Shown here one piece after another: positions 59,741 to 64,000 of a stretch of DNA of 64,000 nt (the first letter of the stretch is position 1; each line of letters opens with the position of its first letter). This DNA is from SFWF01 sp045636705 (GTDB taxonomy: Bacteria > Bacillota > Clostridia > Oscillospirales > Acutalibacteraceae), in NCBI GenBank assembly GCA_045636705.1, contig JAZTYA010000010.1, forward strand, positions 32,738-96,737. The letters are read 5' to 3'. The translations under genes were made by a program, and so were the position numbers. Under the pieces are notes generated by a model. It worked only from the letters and a program-made list of their open reading frames with translations. It ran no database searches and was not told the origin of the DNA.

Positions 59741-59753
59741 AAAGGAGAAACAA

Positions 59754-60545
59754 ATGAACGAACAGATTTTAGAAATGATACGAGGCAAAAAAGGTTTCAT
59801 ATGTGATATGGACGGTGTTATCTATCACGGAAACCAGCTTTTACCTCCTGCAAAGAAGTTTGTCCAGTGGCTTCAAAAGGAAAACAAGCAGTTTTTGTTT
59901 TTGACAAACTCAAGCGAGCGTTCCCGTACCGAGCTTAGACAAAAGCTTCAAAGAATGGGACTTGATATTCCCGAGGAGCACTTTTACACCTCGGCTATTG
60001 CAACTGCAAGATTTTTAGCAAAGCAAAAGCCAAACTGCAGTGTTTACTGCATAGGTGAGGCAGGACTTCTCAATGCGATTTACGAAGAGGGAATGACCAT
60101 CAACGACGTAAACCCCGACTATGTTGTCGTAGGTCCTACCAAGAACTATACCTTTCAGAATATGTCGAAGGCGGTTTCCTTGGTCAGAAACGGCGCAAAG
60201 CTTATCGGCACCAACCCCGACACTACGGCTCCTGCCGAAGGCGGAGTTATTATTCCCGACTGTGCCGCATTAGTGGCGCCTATCGAAATTGCAACAGGCA
60301 AGAAGGCGTACTACCTTGGCAAGCCTAATCCGCTTATGATGCGTTCGGGCTTCCACAGACTAGGTTGTAAGTCAGAGGATGCCGTTGTAATCGGTGACAG
60401 AATGGACACCGACATTATTGCGGGTGTTGAGTCGGGAGCCACTACGGTTTTGGTGCTTTCGGGCGTTTCAACAAGGGAAACTGTAGAAGCTTTCCCATAT
60501 AGACCTACTGTAATACTAAATGATGTAGGCGATATTATCGGCTAA
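59754..60545 (+). CDS. HAD-IIA family sugar/4-nitrophenyl phosphatase (NagD-like)
   Basis: This 263-residue protein has HAD motif I DMDGVIYHGN, motif II FLTNSSERSR, a C2 cap of the IIA type in the middle, and motif III/IV around LGKPNPLMMRSG and VIGDRMDTDIIAG. NagD-like enzymes dephosphorylate nucleotide monophosphates or sugar phosphates. AAAGGAG precedes the ATG, directly after the repeat element. Confidence 0.9.
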   Translation: MNEQILEMIRGKKGFICDMDGVIYHGNQLLPPAKKFVQWLQKENKQFLFLTNSSERSRTELRQKLQRMGLDIPEEHFYTSAIATARFLAKQKPNCSVYCIGEAGLLNAIYEEGMTINDVNPDYVVVGPTKNYTFQNMSKAVSLVRNGAKLIGTNPDTTAPAEGGVIIPDCAALVAPIEIATGKKAYYLGKPNPLMMRSGFHRLGCKSEDAVVIGDRMDTDIIAGVESGATTVLVLSGVSTRETVEAFPYRPTVILNDVGDIIG

Positions 60546-60640
60546 AAACTAAATATAGTACATAAAAAAGACAACAAACACAACCCTTTGCGGTGAGCAA
60601 AAATAACCAAAAATTTTTGAAAATTTTTGTGAAAAAATGC

Positions 60641-60669
60641 TTGCAAAATGGTTGTGTTTGTGTTATTAT
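60641..60669 (+). promoter_or_regulatory. Promoter of the S10 ribosomal operon
   Basis: TTGCAA (60641-60646), 17-bp spacer, TATTAT (60664-60669). It lies about 300 bp upstream of rpsJ, leaving a long leader. The bases 60546-60640 between the HAD gene and this promoter show no gene. Confidence 0.8.
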
Positions 60670-60676
60670 ACAACAG

Positions 60677-60955
60677 TACGCTATGTCCAGCAATGGCGCA
60701 ATAGCGTTAGATATGCGATGATGCGGGAGGTGGCCGACCATTAGAGTCGGGAAATTTCCGCGGAGTATGTCCGATTTTAAACCGGGCGAAGTAGAACTTA
60801 TTTTGGTCCTGCGGCAACTTGCGATGCCGTGTGACCGGGTGGCATATTATGCCATCAGCCCCGGAATGACTGCGACCCCAGCCATCCGGTTTTATAATGC
60901 GCAGAGAAGAAACACTCGGCACGGTGTAAGTTTTGCCCGCAAATCCAATTAGGAG
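60677..60955 (+). ncRNA. Structured 5' leader of the S10 operon
   Basis: This is about 280 nt of transcribed, non-coding-looking RNA with higher GC than its surroundings. Visible helices include GCGGGA (60723-)/TTTCCGC enclosing CCGAC-cattaga-GTCGG, TGGCATA/TATGCCA, and CCGGGTGGC pairing around GCCATC. Neither strand gives a convincing protein. Long S10 leaders are used for feedback by a ribosomal protein (L4 in Escherichia coli). The ligand here is not known. Confidence 0.6.
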
Positions 60956-60966
60956 GAGCATGAAAA

Positions 60967-61278
60967 ATGGCAGTAAAAGAGAAAATCAGAATTCGCGTTA
61001 AGGGCTACGACCATGCACTTGTTGACCAGGCTGCAGATAAGATTGTAGATACCGCGAAGCGCACAGGCGCAAGAGTTTCAGGTCCTGTTCCGCTACCAAC
61101 CGAGAAGGAAGTTGTTACAATCCTTCGTGCTGTTCATAAATATAAGGACAGCCGTGAGCAGTTCGAGACCAGAACACACAAAAGGCTTATCGACGTACTA
61201 AGACCTTCAAACAAAACCGTTGAAGCTCTTACAAGTCTTGAGCTTCCCGCTGGCGTTGACATCGAAATTAAGCTTTAA
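60967..61278 (+). CDS. rpsJ: 30S ribosomal protein S10 (NusE)
   Basis: This 103-residue protein starts KEKIRIRVKGYDHALVDQAA and has the family stretch SGPVPLPTEKEVVTILRAVH, then KRLIDVLRPSNKTVEAL. It is a part of the 30S head and of antitermination complexes. AGGAGG precedes the start. It heads the S10 operon behind a structured leader. The 67-bp gap to rplC contains a small GTTGG-agaaat-CCAAC hairpin. Confidence 0.98.
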   Translation: MAVKEKIRIRVKGYDHALVDQAADKIVDTAKRTGARVSGPVPLPTEKEVVTILRAVHKYKDSREQFETRTHKRLIDVLRPSNKTVEALTSLELPAGVDIEIKL

Positions 61279-61345
61279 TTTTAGTGTTTAATGCGTAGCA
61301 GGTCATGTTGGAGAAATCCAACCAATAACCAAGGAGGAAAATAAA

Positions 61346-61975
61346 ATGAAAAAAGGTTTAATCGGAAAAAAGCTTGGCATGACTCAGCTTTTTGACCAAA
61401 ACGGAAACGTCGTTCCCGTTACCGTAATTGAAGCAGGCCCTTGTGTCGTTGCTCAAAAGAAGACGGTAGAAAACGACGGATACGATGCAGTACAGCTCGG
61501 CTTTGGTGAGCTCAAGGCTTCTAAGGTAAACAAGCCTATGAAGGGCCACTTTGCTAAGGGCGACGTTGCTCCCAAGAAGGTTCTTCGTGAGTTCCGTCTT
61601 GAAGACACATCTGCACTTAACGTTGGCGACCTCGTTAAGGTTGACGCCTTCGCAGAAGGTGACAGCATTGACGTAAGAGGCACTTCAAAGGGTAAGGGAT
61701 ACGCAGGCGTAATTAAGCGTTGGAACTTCAGCCGTCTTAAGGAAAGCCACGGTACCGGCCCTGTTCATCGTCACGGCGGTTCTCTCGGCGTTATCGACCC
61801 CGCTCGCGTATTCAAGGGCAAGAAGATGGCAGGTCATCTTGGTAATGAGCGCGTAACCGTTCAGAATCTTAAAATTGTTAAAATCGATGCAGAAAACAAT
61901 ATCATCGCTGTTAAGGGCGCCGTTCCCGGCCCCAAGGGTGGAATTGTTATTCTCTTCGGCAGTGTAAAAGCTTAA
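61346..61975 (+). CDS. rplC: 50S ribosomal protein L3
   Basis: This 209-residue protein begins KKGLIGKKLGMTQLFDQNGN and has the conserved GTSKGKGYAGVIKRWNFSR and HRHGGSLGVIDPARVF, then KGKKMAGHLGN. L3 initiates 50S assembly near the peptidyl-transferase centre. AAGGAGG precedes the ATG. It is followed by rplD after 18 bp. Confidence 0.98.
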   Translation: MKKGLIGKKLGMTQLFDQNGNVVPVTVIEAGPCVVAQKKTVENDGYDAVQLGFGELKASKVNKPMKGHFAKGDVAPKKVLREFRLEDTSALNVGDLVKVDAFAEGDSIDVRGTSKGKGYAGVIKRWNFSRLKESHGTGPVHRHGGSLGVIDPARVFKGKKMAGHLGNERVTVQNLKIVKIDAENNIIAVKGAVPGPKGGIVILFGSVKA

Positions 61976-61993
61976 GGAAGGAGAGTGCTTTAA

Positions 61994-62617
61994 ATGGCTA
62001 AATTAGCAGTAGTAGATATGGCAGGAAACAAGGTTGGCGATATTAAGCTTAACGATGCCGTATTCGGAATTGAGCCTAATGCAGTAGTAATGCACGAGGC
62101 AGTTGTAAATTATCTTGCAAATCAGCGTCAAGGCACCCAGTCCACCTTAACCCGTACCGAAGTTTCGGGCGGCGGCAAAAAGCCTTGGAGACAGAAGGGC
62201 ACAGGTCATGCTCGTCAGGGTTCGACCAGAGCTCCTCAGTGGAGACACGGTGGTATCGTTCACGCACCGAAGCCACGCGATTATTCTTACGTAATCAACA
62301 AGAAGGAAAGAAGACTTGCACTTAAGTCTGCTCTTTCTGATAAGGTATTAAACGGTTCTTTAATCGTTCTTGATGCTATGACAGTTGATACCTACAGCAC
62401 AAAGACTGTTGCAGCTTGCTTAAATGCTATCGGCGCTGCAAAGAAGACTTTAATCGTGCTTGAGGACAACAACGCATTCGCAGTAAAGAGCGCTGCAAAT
62501 ATTGCAGGCGTTAAGACCGCTCAATACAACACCATTAACACCTACGACATCGTAAACGCTGATTCACTCGTAATCGTTAAGAATGCCGTAGCAAAGATTG
62601 AGGAGGTTTACGCATAA
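61994..62617 (+). CDS. rplD: 50S ribosomal protein L4
   Basis: This 207-residue protein has the typical extended-loop sequence RTEVSGGGKKPWRQKGTGHA, then RQGSTRAPQWRHGG, which reaches into the exit tunnel. In several bacteria L4 also controls its operon through the S10 leader. Its stop overlaps the rplW start by one base. Confidence 0.98.
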   Translation: MAKLAVVDMAGNKVGDIKLNDAVFGIEPNAVVMHEAVVNYLANQRQGTQSTLTRTEVSGGGKKPWRQKGTGHARQGSTRAPQWRHGGIVHAPKPRDYSYVINKKERRLALKSALSDKVLNGSLIVLDAMTVDTYSTKTVAACLNAIGAAKKTLIVLEDNNAFAVKSAANIAGVKTAQYNTINTYDIVNADSLVIVKNAVAKIEEVYA

Positions 62618-62907
62618 TGTTAGCACATGATATTATTATTGCTCCGGTTATTACCGAGAAGAGCATGACAGGCATTGCTGATAAGAAGTACGCCTTCAAG
62701 GTTGCAAAGACTGCCGGTAAGGTAGAAATTGCAAACGCAATCGAAGAAATTTTCGGCGTAAAGGTAGATAAGGTTAACACAATTAACGTTAGAGGCCAGG
62801 AAAGACGCCGTGGTCGTTTCAGCGGCTACACAGCAAGCTGGAAAAAGGCTATTGTAACCTTAAAGAAGGATTCAAAGCCAATTGAGTTCTTTGACGGATT
62901 AATCTAA
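62617..62907 (+). CDS. rplW: 50S ribosomal protein L23
   Basis: This 96-residue protein has IIIAPVITEKSMTGIADKKY and the C-terminal GQERRRGRFSGYTASWKKAI, then VTLK. It is at the tunnel exit and docks trigger factor and SRP. It is coupled to rplD by an ATG overlapping its stop codon. The 103 bp before rplB hold a small hairpin GATGCTT-cgaa-AAGCATC near 62961-62978. Confidence 0.97.
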   Translation: MLAHDIIIAPVITEKSMTGIADKKYAFKVAKTAGKVEIANAIEEIFGVKVDKVNTINVRGQERRRGRFSGYTASWKKAIVTLKKDSKPIEFFDGLI

Positions 62908-63010
62908 TTTATTCCGACGACAAATAAGTGAAATTAAGAAAATTTAATTTCCGGTGATGTATGATGCTTCGAAAAGCATCGCTAAGCCTAAAATAAGGAG
63001 AGTAATTAAA

Positions 63011-63841
63011 ATGGCAATTAAACATTATAAGCCGACTACTCCGGGCCGCCGTAATATGACAACTATGGATTATTCCGAGTTATCAAAGGTTGCTCCCGAA
63101 AGAAGTTTGCTTACAGCAATAAAGAAAAATGCCGGCCGTAACAGCTACGGCAGAATCACCGTTCGTCATCGCGGCGGCGGAAACAGAAGAAAGTACAGAA
63201 TCATCGACTTCAAGAGAAACCGTTTCGACATTCCTGCAACAGTTATGACTCTTGAGTACGACCCCAACCGTTCTGCTTTCATCGCACTTATTCAATATGA
63301 GGATGGCGTAAAGAGCTACATTATCGCTCCTATCGGCCTCAAGGTTGGCGACACCGTAATTAGCGGTACAGAAGCTGACATTAAGCCCGGTAACGCACTT
63401 CCTTTAACAAACATTCCTGTTGGTACCGTTATCCACAACATTGAGCTTTATCCCGGTAAGGGTGCTCAGCTTGCTCGTTCTGCAGGTAACATGGCACAGC
63501 TCATGGCTAAGGAAAATGGTATGGCACTTCTTCGTCTCCCTTCAGGTGAGCTTCGTAACGTATCTGAAAGATGCATGGCTACCGTTGGTCAGGTTTCAAA
63601 CCCTGAGCATGCAAACGTTAACTACGGTAAAGCCGGACGTAAGCGCCACATGGGTTGGAGACCTACCGTTCGCGGTTCTGTAATGAACCCCTGTGACCAC
63701 CCCCACGGTGGTGGTGAAGGTAAGTCACCTATCGGACGTCCCGGTCCTGTTACTCCTTGGGGCAAACCTGCTCTTGGATACAAGACCAGAGACAAGCATA
63801 AGGCATCCGATAAGTATATCGTAAAACGCCGTGATAAGTAG
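63011..63841 (+). CDS. rplB: 50S ribosomal protein L2
   Basis: This 276-residue protein begins AIKHYKPTTPGRRNMTTMDY and contains NSYGRITVRHRGGGNRRKYR and the C-terminal GSVMNPCDHPHGGGEGKSPI, the region with the His important for peptidyl transfer. The start at 63011 has AAGGAG upstream; a frame from 62954 adds 19 non-conserved residues. Confidence 0.98.
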   Translation: MAIKHYKPTTPGRRNMTTMDYSELSKVAPERSLLTAIKKNAGRNSYGRITVRHRGGGNRRKYRIIDFKRNRFDIPATVMTLEYDPNRSAFIALIQYEDGVKSYIIAPIGLKVGDTVISGTEADIKPGNALPLTNIPVGTVIHNIELYPGKGAQLARSAGNMAQLMAKENGMALLRLPSGELRNVSERCMATVGQVSNPEHANVNYGKAGRKRHMGWRPTVRGSVMNPCDHPHGGGEGKSPIGRPGPVTPWGKPALGYKTRDKHKASDKYIVKRRDK

Positions 63842-63862
63842 TCGGACGAAAGGAGATTAATT

Positions 63863-64000
63863 ATGGGAAGAAGCATTAAAAAAGGACCTTACGTGCAACC
63901 CGTGTTGCTCAAGAGAGTCAGAGAAATGAATGCAGCAGGCGAGAAGAGAGTTCTTCAGACCTGGAGCCGTTCATCCACCATTTTCCCCGATTTCGTCGGA
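63863..64000 (+). CDS. rpsS: 30S ribosomal protein S19, N-terminal part (3' end outside window)
   Basis: The visible 46 residues (MGRSIKKGPYVQPVLLKRVR, then TWSRSSTIFPDFVG) match the S19 N-terminus. The frame is open to the window end. AAAGGAG precedes the ATG. It continues the S10 operon order. Confidence 0.95.
   Translation, partial: MGRSIKKGPYVQPVLLKRVREMNAAGEKRVLQTWSRSSTIFPDFVG

Noticed and set aside
59576..59806. Open frame reading MHEVCASHK across the repeat into the HAD gene
   Set aside because: It is translation of hairpin-chain repeat sequence; the same peptide words appear in other copies in noncoding context.
60767..60952. Open frame upstream of rpsJ (61 residues)
   Set aside because: It lies within the structured S10 leader, has no SD, and resembles no protein; antisense frames there are equally unconvincing.

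Overview
The window looks like the replication-origin region of a spore-forming, moderately low-GC member of the Clostridia (Firmicutes), probably an uncultured gut Ruminococcaceae/Oscillospiraceae-type organism. The grounds are dnaA-dnaN-S4-recF-remB-gyrB-gyrA in the Firmicutes order, spoIIID and a spoVB-like gene, an HrcA/CIRCE heat-shock operon, a T-box leader, two parS sites and many sigma-A promoters with 17-bp spacers. The species assignment is inference.

Layout. 1-2.98 kb (+): 3' end of rex, a yetF/DUF4363 pair, a noncoding stretch with a DnaA-box cluster, tRNA-Met and tRNA-Glu, a duplicated tRNA-Glu 3' end, and an XRE regulator with a small membrane protein. 3.0-12.3 kb (-): small lipoprotein, spoIIID, a 1657-residue secreted phosphodiester-glycosidase-type protein with three 170-residue repeats, a fused glycan pseudogene, and two 477-residue beta-helix paralogues. 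12.3-29.5 kb (-): a Wzx/Wzy-type exopolysaccharide operon running from an initiating sugar transferase through a GNAT, a PLP enzyme, an ATP-grasp protein, six GT4 glycosyltransferases, polymerase and flippase to CapE and CapF. Orientation flips at 29.6-29.9 kb. 29.9-38.7 kb (+): replication initiation and gyrase genes. 38.8-42.2 kb: CPBP protease, two parS sites, tadA, spoVB (-). 42.2-47.9 kb: hrcA-grpE-dnaK-dnaJ, interrupted by hairpin-chain repeats and a four-helix-bundle gene. 47.9-57.8 kb: T-box-controlled trpB, SDR, NAD(P)HX repair, a PAP2 phosphatase, mtaB (-), trkA-trkH, acpP (-). 58.0-64.0 kb: proS, another hairpin-chain repeat, a HAD phosphatase, and the S10 ribosomal operon with a long structured leader (rpsJ, rplC, rplD, rplW, rplB, partial rpsS).

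The best candidate for an undescribed system is the hairpin-chain element at 43.83-44.63, 46.45-46.71 and 59.48-59.75 kb. Each copy is a string of mini-hairpins. The left half uses TTC-type loops and TGAAG linkers. The right half uses GAA/GNRA-type loops and CATCAT/CTTCAT linkers, so the halves mirror each other. Three copies have only a short centre. One copy carries a four-helix-bundle (S23/Avd-like) gene exactly at that centre, which suggests a gene-bearing element and its gene-less derivatives.

How the genes work together: the left half builds and decorates a cell-surface glycan. A sugar is loaded on a lipid carrier, extended, flipped by Wzx and polymerised by Wzy, and secreted or beta-helix proteins may process it. 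The right half holds chromosome replication and segregation, proteostasis, tRNA modification and charging, potassium uptake and ribosome synthesis.
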